From positions 930,001-994,000 of the forward strand of contig VUYV01000149.1 of NCBI GenBank assembly GCA_008711295.1: a stretch of 64,000 nt of DNA, in the 5' to 3' direction. The notes beneath the pieces were generated by a model that ran no database searches, had not been told where the DNA came from, and saw only the letters and a program-made list of their open reading frames with translations. Of the stretch, positions 1 through 25,500 are shown piece by piece. The first letter of the stretch is position 1. Every line of letters begins with the position of its first letter. A program made the position numbers and the translations under genes. Source of the stretch: Anarhynchus alexandrinus. Lineage: Eukaryota > Chordata > Aves > Charadriiformes > Charadriidae.

Positions 1-13741
<13,741 letters not shown>

Positions 13742-13849
13742 ACTTCTGTATTGTAAAAGTACAAATACTACTCCAGAAAAACAAAAAATATGGTTGAATA
13801 TGACCACAAATTTATGTCTGAGAATATATAATTACCTACCTCTAGTGGC

Positions 13850-13876
13850 AAAAAAAAAAGAAAAAAAGAAAAAAAG
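13850..13876 (+). repeat. A-rich tract in 3' UTR
   Basis: Runs of A are interrupted by single Gs, about 110 bases after the SLC6A1 stop codon. It is a simple low-complexity tract that can mimic a poly(A) tail and cause internal priming in cDNA data. Confidence 0.9.
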
Positions 13877-15048
13877 GTCATCTCCACTATAAGGGAATCG
13901 CCATGGGTATGATCCAACCATTGCGTGAGCTCAGATGTTGACAGTGTTTTGTGTTCTCTGGCAATCCACAGACTGTTAATGTTTTTATCCTTTCACAATA
14001 ATAGTTACATACCTTGGAATTTGTAAATTGATGTGCCAAGACCTTTTTAATCTACCTTTTAGCACGACTATTTGAAGTTTTGTGCTGCTGATTTTTAGTA
14101 GTTTATCAATATTTCTTACCGCTGAATCCCAAGACTGTTATTTCTGACTTTGCAGGAGTAAAATTAAGTTTGGAATTGTTTTGTACAAAAAGAACGAAGT
14201 ATTTTGTAAACAAGTGATTTCCAGTGAAAAAGTCTGCCCTTAGCAGTTGCCCCAGTTGAGGCCATTTGAGGGGGAAGAGAATTCCTTCAATTAACAGCAG
14301 ACACAGCCTTTATAAACATTCCTAGTGCAAATTAAATGATATGGCTATTTGTGGCAATGCGGCATAGAATGGCTGTCAATGCTTAGTGTGTGCTTAGCCT
14401 TTCAGGATAACTTTCAAACAAGGTCATAAATTTGTTTGAAAATATATATACTGTTTCTCAGAAAAAGAACATATCGATATTACGTGAATCACAGACGTTA
14501 GAGATAAACCCACGACTTCTAACTTTTTTAGCAAAATGAGAAGTAATATCCAAGAGCTCTTAAAGATTCCCAGGAGTAAAAGAAATACAAAGTATTTGCA
14601 ATTCAAGCTCAGAGCACTTGAGCTTTTGTTATGCTGGTATTATTCTACTGTTATTGCATTGCCACCAAAATAGAAACCAAATCAATGGCTTAAAGATTGA
14701 AGCTTATCCTTGTAATTCTAATTTAGGGTTTAATTCACAACCGTTCTTTTTAATCCGTTAAAGGACTTCAACAGTTTCTAATAAGCAAATGATAAAACAT
14801 GGATCGTTAGCACTTTGAAAACAGTTTTGGTTTCATCTACATATTATTTGTGGTGACGAAGGCATGAGGGAAAGCTATTTCAATAATAATATACAAAAAT
14901 CTCCACTCTGGGCTCAGTCTGCATTTGCCACACAGCTAGAAAGCCCGTTCGGCTCCTGGAAGTTTTTCCCTGTGTGGAAAATGCAGTGGTTGGCCCTGTC
15001 CGGCATTTCTCGTTTGGCAGCTATACGACAGACACAAAGGATTACAGA

Positions 15049-15475
15049 AAATGCAGTAGTTGATGTTTGATTGTAAATGACTGTGACAGAACTGTGCAAT
15101 GAAACATGCTTTTCAGCAAATTTTTGTGCAACGTACAATGTTAGATAGCACAATTTATGTAGAACTACTACGTGAAAAACATGTTAACTGTGAATGTTGG
15201 GTTTTTCGTTGTTTTTGTCTGAAGGTGACAAACATGTTCTTGCAATAAGGTATTATTCTCAGAATGTCAAGCACATTATTGTAGAAATAATATATATATA
15301 AAATACACATGTATTTCAAACTACATCATAAACTCTCAGAGTACGTTTGGTAGATTCTAAACTGTTTCATACATAGATCAATTGTAAAATATTATGAGAT
15401 CTAAGCTACATCCTAACCGGCTATAGCTGAAATACAAAAGTCCTGTAAGTCTTTGGGATTTAGAGGAAAACCGTA
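15049..15475 (+). repeat. 3' UTR duplicated block, copy 1
   Basis: This block is collinear with 15597-16045. Shared anchors in the same order are atgcagta/g..atgtttgattgtaaa, atagcacaa, gtagaactact, aactgtgaat, tgcaataagg, gagtac, tgtaaaatatt, tgtaagt and tttagaggaaaa. The offset grows from 548 to 573 bases by small indels. Identity is high in the first 40 bases (about 33 of 39 by eye) and weaker between anchors, so the duplication is old. Confidence 0.75.
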
Positions 15476-15596
15476 CATCCTCCGCAAACATTACACATGA
15501 TACATACACATTATAATTGTGAATTTCATTAGACTAAGGATAAAAATTCCAACTTTCTCTTGTTTAATGTAACCGAGTCCCATGTTGTTCTAAGAA

Positions 15597-16045
15597 AAAT
15601 GCAGTATTTAATGTTTGATTGTAAACAATTATGACAGATGTTTGACAGACCTGCTCTTTAGCAAAAAGCTGTACAAACGTATCATATAGCACAAAATAGT
15701 GTTGTAGAACTACTGTGTGTAAACTGTGAATAGCTGTAACTTTTTTGTAGTACTTGCCCTGAAAAAAAAGATTATTGTATGATCATATATGCTTTTTGCA
15801 ATAAGGAAATATCTGAACACCAAGCAAATCTATCTCTATATAAAAATATATATGTAATATATACATATTCAAAAATATATACAGAGCCTGTTTAAAAGAG
15901 TACAGTATTATTTAGTAAATTGCAACCTGTTCTATGGACCAAATGTAAAATATTTATAAATTAAGATGCATTTTAAATGTCTATAAATGGTGTCATACTT
16001 AAAGCACGATTGTTATGTAAGTTTCCAAGAGTTTAGAGGAAAAAG
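15597..16045 (+). repeat. 3' UTR duplicated block, copy 2
   Basis: This is the partner of 15049-15475, in direct orientation and next to the polyadenylation signal, which directly follows its tttagaggaaaa anchor. Copy 1 has no AATAAA at the equivalent place (it reads aaaaccgtac). Similarity may extend some 40 bases upstream of both copies. Confidence 0.75.
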
Positions 16046-16051
16046 AATAAA
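16046..16051 (+). promoter_or_regulatory. SLC6A1: Candidate SLC6A1 polyadenylation signal AATAAA
   Basis: A canonical AATAAA lies about 2.3 kb past the stop. It is followed within 60 bases by a G/T-rich stretch (gtgagttattttctgtg near 16107), the usual layout of a cleavage site. No equally good signal with this context was noticed nearer the stop codon. Confidence 0.6.
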
Positions 16052-16936
16052 GGTTATATTATACATTACATTCAGAATTTTGCAGTCTTTCATTGCACAA
16101 AACCAAGGTGAGTTATTTTCTGTGAAGCAAGTTCGAAATGTTTCATATATTTTTTTATATATTTAAAATACATCCTTTAAATATCAAAATGCTGTATCAC
16201 ACTTGTGATGTGTATAATTAATCCATAATGCTGTTTCTATAATTTAGTTAGTGTGTGCATACATCACACAGAAAGCTTAAAAGGTGACGGTCAACAGCCC
16301 TGCCTGGCATCCTGCCTCTAACGCTCCTGTGGGAAGACGGCAGCCCAGGACCTCTGAGCAGCCCTCGCAAAAAGCCTGGATTTTAAAATAAACATTCCTC
16401 AGGTAGGTTTCTGCTGATGCTCTGGGGTGTGAACTGCAGCACCTGAAGTCACTGATTCCTAAGCTGGTACTGAGGAGCGTACCAGCCCGGGCTGAAGCCA
16501 AGGTGCTGGTGAAACAGTGGCCTTACTCTAAACGGACAGATTATATGTTTCTACAAAAAATCACTGTTCTCTGTATCAGCTGCCATTAAAGTGTGAGAAG
16601 GTGCACAGCAGCCCGCCTTACATCTGCATCTCTGCAACACTGCTGAGGAGCTGACTGCTCCGATGCTTGGAATTTAATTATCTAACTATAAAATTGGAGC
16701 AGGACATCATGCTGGGAAAGAGTCTAAGCAATTTAGAGAACATGATTAGAATTGAAAATGCTCCTTATTAGGAGAAGCGTCTAAAATCATAGACTTCAAA
16801 TGCAAAATGCTGACCTTAGAAAGGAGCACCCAAATGTACCCGTCCAAGGCGAGAGCAGATCCTCCTCCTGCTTTTAAAAAAGGCTGGGGAGGAAGGATGG
16901 GAGCGTGTACATGGGATCGGAGATTCTTCTGGAAAT

Positions 16937-16954
16937 GGGGGGGTGGGTGGGGGG
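16937..16954 (+). promoter_or_regulatory. Potential G-quadruplex sequence
   Basis: The run is G7-T-G3-T-G6, which satisfies the G3+N1 quadruplex pattern (the G7 run can supply two G3 tracts). It lies about 900 bases past the SLC6A1 polyadenylation signal on the sense strand. Folding is inferred from the pattern only. Confidence 0.5.
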
Positions 16955-17125
16955 AGGAGCAATTTTGATGCTTTACAAATACAGGGAAAAATTCAAACCA
17001 TCTTTAACGTTTAGTTCATGGGCTTTCTGTATCGTATTCATGGCTTACTGGTCTCACAATATATTGTAAGAAAAAGGATGAGAGTCGCACCTGAGCGACG
17101 CGGACGCATGGGTTAGTGCTGGGTG

Positions 17126-17140
17126 GCTGCCAGATGGCAG
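17126..17140 (+). promoter_or_regulatory. CTCF-like motif
   Basis: gctgccagatggcag matches the AG(A/G)(G/T)GGC(A/G)(G/C) part of the CTCF core, with two mismatches in the upstream CCA. It lies about 1.1 kb past the SLC6A1 3' end. A motif match alone is weak evidence. Confidence 0.25.
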
Positions 17141-17793
17141 GGCAAGGGGCAAAGGATGGCGGAAGAAAAGGAACCTAGTTGAAGGATATTGTGTTAGTGC
17201 TGTGATATTTCCATGTTCTCCTGGAGGAATTTTCTCTTGCCGTGCTGCAGAAATCCCGACAGCAATTCAACAAGAAAAATGCAAATAAGGTCACTTCTTC
17301 CCTCCAGGACTGCAGGATGCCCTGAGAGAAATCCATGTCCTTGCTCGTCAGGAGTATTAGTTCAGCTACATGTGCTTTTATTCTAAAATAACACTATGTT
17401 GCTTTTGGGGTTTTTTTTTGTTTGTTTTAAGCCTGCTTATTTCTGTTTTGTTCTGCTCAGACCACAATAGCATTATTACAATTAACTATTAAAATTACTC
17501 AGCTCCCACTGTTGGCTGGTTCTCGAGGGGGCTGGGTCATGCCCAAAGGCACGGCTATGCGTTCAGGGGCAGACGATCTCGGGCTCACCATAGCCTGCCC
17601 AGGGGAGCAGCTCCTGCCCGCCCACACCCCTGCATAGCTGTACCCACAGCTGGCAGCCGCCGCTGAACCCAGCCGGGAGCAGCAAAAGTGGGTTGCATTA
17701 AAGCATTTGCACATTCCTGCCTTGGTTACTTTCACTTCAGGAATGATTCCCAGTGAAGGGGAGACTGAAGTCTGTTGTACTGCCACCCACAAA

Positions 17794-17813
17794 CACAGAC
17801 AGACAGACAGACA
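17794..17813 (+). repeat. (ACAG)n repeat
   Basis: About four to five copies of ACAG form a short microsatellite. Confidence 0.85.
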
Positions 17814-18159
17814 CGATGAGGAAAGCAGCATAAAAGCCCTATTTCCCAGGAATCTGAACCGATCAACTCAAAGCTGAGTGTGAGCTGCAGCAGCTGCCAA
17901 CCAGCTGTAGCTGCTGCTCCTACCTTAGTGTTTGTGAGTCTGCCAAACTACCACAAACGGGTTTCACTCAGCACAGCGAGAAGGAAGGCACCAGCCTTTA
18001 TATTCTAAAGGGTCTTTTTACCTTCCCCCTCTCACCCCCTGCTGCATCTTTCTCTGCTTCTCATACTGCTAGGGATCATTGTGGGGGGACGGGACACACA
18101 CTGAGGGACATGAGAATGATAACCACCAAAGCAAAACCACCAAAACATGCTCCAGATCG

Positions 18160-18192
18160 NNNNNNNNNNNNNNNNNNNNNNNNNNNNNNNNN
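18160..18192. other. Assembly gap (33 Ns)
   Basis: The run of N borders an (AT)n tract directly on its right. The true gap length is unknown; the dinucleotide repeat probably broke the assembly. Confidence 0.99.
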
Positions 18193-18210
18193 ATATATAT
18201 ATATATATAT
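18193..18210. repeat. (AT)9 run beside the gap
   Basis: A pure AT dinucleotide run starts at the gap edge, so the repeat is probably longer than shown. Confidence 0.95.
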
Positions 18211-18795
18211 GGCCAGTTAGTTCAGTCAGTTCTAGTGTCTAGAGACTGGTGTCTAGAGATGCTCCTGAAGGGACAGTGATAGTTTCTGTACTGCCTTCTG
18301 ATCATTGCCTGCATCTTCACTACTTCTTCCTGTCCTCTCCTGGTGGCCACAGTGGCTGTGGAATGGCTGTCATAGGGGCAGGTGCACTTTACTCCTCCTC
18401 TCTTCTTCCTAAGAAGTAGAAAAGAAAAAAAAAAAAAAAGATCAGAGCACAAAGGGGAATAAACAGGGTAAAGTGAACCACAAGATTAGGCCCTCCACAG
18501 AGTCAGTCTTCTTATGAAGCTGATGTAAATATTGCCACTTTGCGTTCCTGCCTCCACAAGTTGAGGCCCGTCAAGTGTCCTGCGGACATGTTCCAGACAA
18601 TGAGCAATTTCCCTTTATTTTTCACAGAAGTCCAATTATTTTTTAGGGCTACAGAGCTGTATTGTTGTGTTTTGTTCTATTCTTCTGCCCAAACACATAA
18701 GTCATTAACTCAAGCAGCTCTGCAGCTCACTGTACAAGTGTCCTTCCACAGGTAGGTTACAGCTGAGGGACCCAATAATCCCCAGGTGCCAACAC

Positions 18796-18842
18796 ACTCT
18801 CTCTCATTCTCTCTCTCTCTCTCTCGCTCTCTTTCTCTCTCT
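18796..18842 (+). repeat. (CT)n microsatellite, interrupted
   Basis: A CT dinucleotide tract of about 47 bases has a few interruptions (att, cg, tt). Confidence 0.9.
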
Positions 18843-21645
18843 TACTTTACAAGTGCATTCATTCAATAACTGCCCCCTATTTTAAAATTTATGAATTGGT
18901 GGGGAACAACGTACTCACGCTATTTTGCAACTTAACATCTGATTATTTTTTCCCCCAGCTTTCTAAATGGTCTCACATTAAAATCAGTGGCAAATTATTC
19001 AGTGATTATTTCTGAATATCAAACAGGCTGAAGTAATCTGGTGAGTTATTTGTGAGTCATAAGTACATGATGGTGCTAAATGTGTCCAACACTCCCTAAG
19101 AGAAGGACGGGATGGCTCAGGCGTTGTCACAAGGACAAAAATTAATGTGTTTTGCCAGCAATGGTGCTTTAGGCATATTGAAATAGCTGCCTTACAGATC
19201 TTTGGAAATAAGTAGCTGAGAGGCTTTTATAAACATGTTAAAGTAACAGTGAGTATAAGATAGCCAAAATGTGCATGGTAAATTTATGTCTGGAGTCTCC
19301 TCTACACTTTCCTAAACTGGATACCCACTTAGTGCTGGAAGGGGAATAAAACTGAATGGAACAAATCACTGCCTTATTACATCACATCAATGCAATTTCT
19401 GTTCATTATAATTATTCTAAAGCAACCTGCGAACATCTAAACAAGTTTAACATAAAAAAGCCAAAGAGGCTAGTTTTAGTCTGAAAAAAAAAAAGGGTTT
19501 TCCAGACATCAGTGGCACTATCATTTACTAGCAATACCGCACGCAAACCTACAGCGGCTTTCTCATCCCAGTCCCCCCGGCAGCTGAACAGCTACCCCCA
19601 CAGCAATCAGTTAAAATTCACTACAGCCACCACAGCCAGGACTGCGACCCTCCGCTCAGCCGCCTGCTCTGGCACCGTGGCAGGAGCAGTAATGCCAGTT
19701 AAAGGCAGTAGCCTCTAACCAGCCGGCCATTCCCAACCAGCACCCCCGTGGAGCAGCACAAGGGGTGCTCGGCATCAGCCACTGCAGCAGAACCTGCTTG
19801 TGCCTGAGGTTCCGGTGTTGATTCCGGAAAAACAGCCACAATTCCTGCCGCCACGTCCCGCAGGTCTCCTCTGGAGCTCCACGGGCAAAATGTCTGTCCC
19901 AACACACTCAACTTCTGAAGCAGGAAGCCACTAACTAGTAGCTTGTGTATATAACGCTATTTGGTGCTGTGGGAATGGGAACAGCTACCCTGGAATGACT
20001 GAGGAGCATTTTGATGAAGATCTTCTGTGAGTAAAACAATAAATCTCTCTCTGAATATAAGCCAGTGCGTCAGGTTGTGTTAGGGAATTATTTCTAGGTC
20101 ATTTCAGTTCACTGCACTGCACTGCAAATATTTCACTGAATGGATGACCAAAATAATTAATCAAAACAGCAGAGAGAAACACCAACTCACACTGTAGGCA
20201 ACTAACTTTGCCCTAAAAGTGACAGAGCTCAGCATTTTTTAACCTGCTCTTTTCCAGCTGTCATACAGCAGCAACACATGACCTTTACTGCTGATCTTTC
20301 TCCAGACTTGTTCTTGGTCTGGGGGGATAAGGATGACCTTTCCCAGCCTGGTTGCTCCTGCTCTTAGCAAGCCATATCGTGACAGAACTTGCCTGTCAGC
20401 CTCTGCTTCAAAATTACAAAATTAGACCCGGATTTTGGTTAAAAACCACTTTACCGCAGTCCTCCAGCACTACTTTGAGTAAAAGAATCCCTTCTATTCC
20501 ACTTGGCAGTGAAGATACTGAGCTTCCAATAACTGTCCCCGATCATTGAGCCTGTCCAATGTCCCACCTGCCATAAGAAAGTGCAAGCTGGGAACAAGCC
20601 AGAGAAGAAAGCTTTGTTCTTGCACAGCTGAATCTTCATTGTTACAGCTTACTTGTGGGCAAGGCCTGCAGGGAGAGCGCTGGCGATTCACCCGTATACA
20701 CAGAGAGAGACAGCTGAATTTGTGCTCATCAGGGAGTTACTCCACCACCTATGTTGAATTGTTTAATTTCCATTACTAGCTTACAGAATAAGCACCCGAG
20801 GTACGGCTTTAGCAGTAAATATGACATTCCACGATGTGCACACTAAGGTAAGATTGCCAGTAATTAAGACATGCCACCGACATGCACCAGATTTTGTTTC
20901 ATCCAGTGCCTCAAGTCAGCCAAGCCCGCGCTTGCCAGGTGGCTCTCAGGGCACCAACAAACCCAGCAGCTTCTGCAGCAAACGTACATACACCGACACA
21001 CCAAACCCACCCCGGAACACATCGATACTCTTCTCTAACACCCCACCGTGTTAACTTGATGCTTGATCTGATCAAATGGCCTCTATTCAGCCCTGTACAA
21101 TTTTTCATTTCAAGAATGATGTATTAGAAAAGATATAGTTCAATGTTTCCAACTCTGATCAAATAAATGTGTGAGTGAAGGAGGTACTGGTAATGTCAAG
21201 CAGTAAGTGAAAGGGCAGCAAACACTCCTTGTAAAATGAGAAAATAAAGGGGGGAAGGTCTCAATCAGCTAACAAATGAGTTAACAAAGATTTATTACAA
21301 ATCTGCTGTATCTACATTAATCTATTATATCAGCCTTTTTTTCTTCTCATTTTACTTTTTTTGGACAGGTCAAGGTAAGGCAAAGAAAACTAGAGTGACC
21401 GTGACAGGGATTTTGGCCCAAAAAGCACTATTTTATGGGACTGTTAGTTGGGGTTTCGAGGGGAAAAAAGACATAGATTTCAATGTCTGCAATTAAATAA
21501 CAAAATGCAAGCTTATCAGTGAATGGTATAATAAAACAAGTCTAGAGAACATCAAGGTACCAATGTATCGGCTTTTCCTGTTGGAGCATGGTAATCCTAA
21601 TCAGCTCCATCACTCAAAGTTATTCAACTGTCAGCATGAAACTGA

Positions 21646-21647
21646 GT

Positions 21648-21699
<52 letters not shown>
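21646..21699 (+). repeat. (TG)n microsatellite
   Basis: About 27 TG units with a single early interruption. It is long enough to be polymorphic in length. Confidence 0.97.
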
Positions 21700-21700
<1 letters not shown>

Positions 21701-22249
21701 GCTTTTAAGCTTCTCACTTTCACAAAAAGCTTCCACAAATATGCTCAGAAAAGTTTTTTCTTAGTTCTTTACAGACGACGTATTACTTAACATTCAATAT
21801 TTTATGATCTGTTTTCGGCTCATCCTTTTCCTTTGCAAGTCACAGGCTTCTCCAGGGGTTTCTGGCATGCCTATTTTGTTTTTCCACATTCTGCTTTGAT
21901 TTTCTTTATCTTATGAAACTAAATTCTCTGAGATTATGAAACTAGGCCTAGTGGACGGGCATAATTTTTATTTATTGCTGGCTTTTCAGGAAGCATTTAA
22001 CTTAAATTTTTCCGAGATCAATTATTGCTATAGGAATAGCCTCATTAGCCGCTTACATTAACAGAAAAATGCAAATTGAAAGAATGGTATGGCACCATCA
22101 CATCGCTGTCAAAATGCCATCCCTTTGAAAAGACCCTTTTTGCACCAACTATGCATTCACGTGGCCAGCCCCATCCCGCTTTTTATTGTCTCTTTTAGCA
22201 CGGTTGCTAGCATAATTTCTGTAAAAGCCACTTTTTCTTTTATAACCCT

Positions 22250-22535
22250 GCGTGCTGCCACATGCAGACCTCCTTCGGCGAAGCTCTTCCCCACGCCGTT
22301 GCCGCTGGAGGCGTTGCCGCTGGGGTGCTCCCAGCCACAAGGAGCCGTCCTCTCGGGCACGTGTGCCGGCAGCCAGCGGCTCCCGGGGCCGTGGCGTCAG
22401 CAGAGGGAGGCGAGAGGAGGAGGGAGCAGACGCAGCCCATGGTACATTAACCAGGAAAGTTTGGAAATGTAAAACTCAATGGGCTGTCAGAACAATGTTC
22501 CTCCAATGCTCTGCACAGACCAGCATTTTGTCAGG
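22250..22535 (+). promoter_or_regulatory. CpG-dense patch with candidate noncoding first exon
   Basis: Roughly 17 CpGs fall within about 190 bases (22260-22435) in otherwise CpG-poor DNA. Possible sites inside are a CACGTG E-box at 22358-22363, a CRE/ATF-like TGGCGTCA at 22392-22399, and a 15-base imperfect tandem (gttgccgctgg repeated). About 100 bases further on is a strong donor, AGG|gtaagt, with its GT at 22536-22537. This is the layout of a CpG promoter plus a noncoding first exon on the + strand. A TATAAAAG on the opposite strand near 22239-22246 leaves the direction open. In mammals HRH1 follows SLC6A1 and has several 5' noncoding exons, so it is the first candidate; that link is inference. 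Confidence 0.4.
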
Positions 22536-22537
22536 GT

Positions 22538-25500
22538 AAGTACAAATGCCAAAACTGGCGAAGGCTTCAAACAAGCCATGTACATTTTTTTAGTGACTGA
22601 TGTAAGGAAGGGGAGACAAAAGAGGAGGAAAATTCATTTTCCTTAAAATCACTACTAAATACATATGCTGGAAAGCTGGGTGGCCTGTAGCGTGTCTCTT
22701 CAGCACCGTGAGGTGAACAGTCCCAGCTCAGATGTAGGGACCATGCTCACCATTCAACCTGACCTCGCTCAGGCCATTTTGGCAGATGCTGCCCTCACGG
22801 GCCCTGGCAACATTCTCATCAATTTTAAAGCGAAAAAAAAGTAACTTATGTGATTGTATTAGCCGTACCTATTTTACCTTTGCAATCATTTCTTGTTACT
22901 AAGGCAGTTGTCTGTATCTGCTCAATGCAGTTTATTGTTATTTCTCACGGTTACTGGAGCAGCCCCAAGGGTCTCGGTGAGGCTAAAATCTCATTATTTT
23001 GAACACTGTACAAACACAAAGCCAAGAGCACTACTTTTTGTATTACTTTAGCTTTGAAGATCAGTCAAAAGGTTAATTCACCGATCTCTATTTCTGTATT
23101 TATTGTTGCTATGAATAACAAATCCAAGTCCAAGGCACAGCAGCGACCAGCAGATTCCCAGGGCAGTGTGACATCCAGTGGGATGTCAGCGTGGGAGGAG
23201 AGGTTAAGGTGACATTTTCATCTCAGGAGCCTGTGCTGCAAGTTGCTCCTTACAAGCTTCCAGTAATTCCTCCCATGCCTCTAGGAGGTATGTTAACCCA
23301 CAGCTCCTGAAACCAGGCTCAGTGCTGGAAAGCCCCCTGGTACATTGGTGTAACTCAGTGGACCTGGCCCAAAGCTATAACACAAACCAGACGAGAATCC
23401 GCCTCTCCATCCACAGCTCTTTCATGGCGCCCTGCAGAATTCACCAATGTGTCCGTAACAGCCCAGACGACCACCTCTGACTGGGCGCAGCCAGCCTTTC
23501 CCAGCTTGGGCTGTGCTGGTGGACTGTCCAAGATCACCCAAATGATGCCGTTTGTTAATAAATCTCATCTAAACTTTTTAAAGCGCCCTGTCTTGTTTTG
23601 ACTAAGGCATGTAAGGGAACACTCGGACGAGCAGCTCAGCTGGCAAATAAGAGGGACTGAAAAGCTCCAATTGTGCGAGACGCAGCTGCAGACAAGATCC
23701 TGGGTAGTAACTCTTCCCCCAGCTCAGTTATTTGAGGAATGCTCGTCAGTCTGCAAGCTCAGATGCTGCCTTGGGTTCCATTTCAGGCCCATCAGAGAGT
23801 GAAGTCAGTCACTGAGCATGAGGGATGCACCATCTTCCCCAAGAAAACTCATCTTAAAACCAAAACCCTCACTTGAAATAAACATTCGGTGTAGGCCAGT
23901 AATTAAAGCCACTATCACCTGCGTCTTTAGAGTTGACTCCAGCGCAATGTTCCCCTAACTGCAGACACTGCGAGGAAAGCGGAGGTGGGACACAACCCAC
24001 TGACTATACCCCTGGAAGGCTGCATCCTAACGAAAGGGAAAACAATATACTTAACAATATAACTTAACAGGAGGTGCTCAGCATCTATTAAAAACGGGCC
24101 CTGCCAGGTCCAGCTTCCAGTTCTGTTCTTCATAGGAAGCTTCCCCATAGTTTTTCATCTCCCTTCAAACAGTCACTTCTGGACAATCTTGCAATTCGCA
24201 GAGAGATCATCTTCACACCCCCCACCCCAAATCTTGTAAAATCCACAGGATTTATGCCAACTGTAAGCAGTAAATACTCGGTATTACTGCACACCTCCCA
24301 CAGTCAGGGTAACACGTCCTTCCTAGGGACATCTCTGAAGTACACCTGTGACGACTCAACTCGAATTAGCTCCCTTTTCCTGCCTGCCATCCCTCTGAAG
24401 GGAGTATCAGCTTTTTCTGCAGTAGCAGCTATTTTCCCACTAAGGCTGCCTAGCAAAAAAGCTACCAACATCTGGTCCCTAAATTCAGCAATTAACGATG
24501 ACTCTACAACCTGATTATTTTACACACAACATGCAAAATAAAAATGGCTTTAGGAACAGCAATAGGAATTCTGCTAGAGGAAATGGCAGGTATGGCATGT
24601 CTGTTTGAATAATGGTAGTCGCCTCCAGCAAAGATGATTAATAGGTGGTCTTATAGATTAGATAATAACTAAAATACTTCTGTCAACACCAAAGCCTAGT
24701 GCAGCCACTCTATCCATTCCCTCTTTGAAAAAAAAAAAAAAACAAACATGAAGAGGTTTGGTAGCACCAGAAGGTATCTTAATTTTTAAGACAGATAATG
24801 TGTTGTTTATGGGGAAGCTGAGAAACAGAAGCAAAGAAAGAATCCATACCAGAAACTGTCAAGAAAGCTATGATAAATAAATCAGGACCATGTTGTTCTC
24901 CCATCAAACAAGCAACTAAAATTAATATTAACACATGTGAAAAATATTACTACAACTTTTAGCATGTTTTACGCTGTGTCCATCTGTTACACGCCAGGTA
25001 TACCTGATCAGGCCATGATTTTATCACCCTAAATTTACTTTGCTGCTGAACATTAAGCACGATTGCCTTGGGACACGAGCAAGGTTATGTTCAAGGAAAC
25101 ATTATGTGGTCATTAAAAAAGTTAACAGGCTAAAGAAAGTCTTTCTAGCGTTGAAAGACATCAATTCAGGCTCCCTTTTTAGAGTCCAAGATTATTTTTT
25201 TTTTTTGACACAGAGTTCTGCTCAATAGTAAGAGTATGTTAAGAATAATTCATTCAGATGACATTTGGTATTTTTCAGAAGCAAAGTTGATACGAAGTAT
25301 GTAAAAATACAAAGAAAATAAGAAGAAATTCAGCCCGGACTTTCTGTATGAACTCAGCCAGCAGCTGGGAGCCCCAGTCATTAACCTGCACATCACTGGG
25401 CTGTGCTCCATGCATACCCGAGGCAGACATGCATTTTAAACTATTTCTGTCCGTAGCCCACAGGCTGATGAGACAACCACCTCCTGCTTTACGCTGAAAG

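Larger units (their letters stand above)
13742..16075 (+). other. SLC6A1: SLC6A1 3' untranslated region
   Basis: About 2.3 kb follow the stop codon up to an inferred cleavage site after the AATAAA at 16046-16051. The UTR is AT-rich. It contains an A-rich tract at 13850-13876 and a duplicated block in its distal part. The length and end are inferred, and an earlier or later polyadenylation site cannot be excluded without transcript data. Confidence 0.7.
16076..22249. other. Downstream intergenic region with GC-richer islands and simple repeats
   Basis: No gene was recognised. It contains a G-quadruplex-prone run (16937-16954), a CTCF-like site (about 17126-17140), an ACAG repeat at 17794-17813, the N gap at 18160-18192 beside an (AT)n run, a (CT)n tract at 18796-18842 and a (TG)n tract at 21646-21699. 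GC-richer stretches at about 17520-17690 and 19550-19890 carry several CpGs but have no clear promoter or splice signals. Confidence 0.7.

Noticed and set aside
21646..21699. TG tract as a Z-DNA regulatory element
   Set aside because: TG repeats of this length are common microsatellites, and nothing nearby supports a regulatory role.
22252..22539. Arg/Ser-rich open frames on both strands over the CpG patch
   Set aside because: GC-rich sequence lacks stop codons in all frames. The frames overlap one another, have no family resemblance, and one reads through the splice donor.
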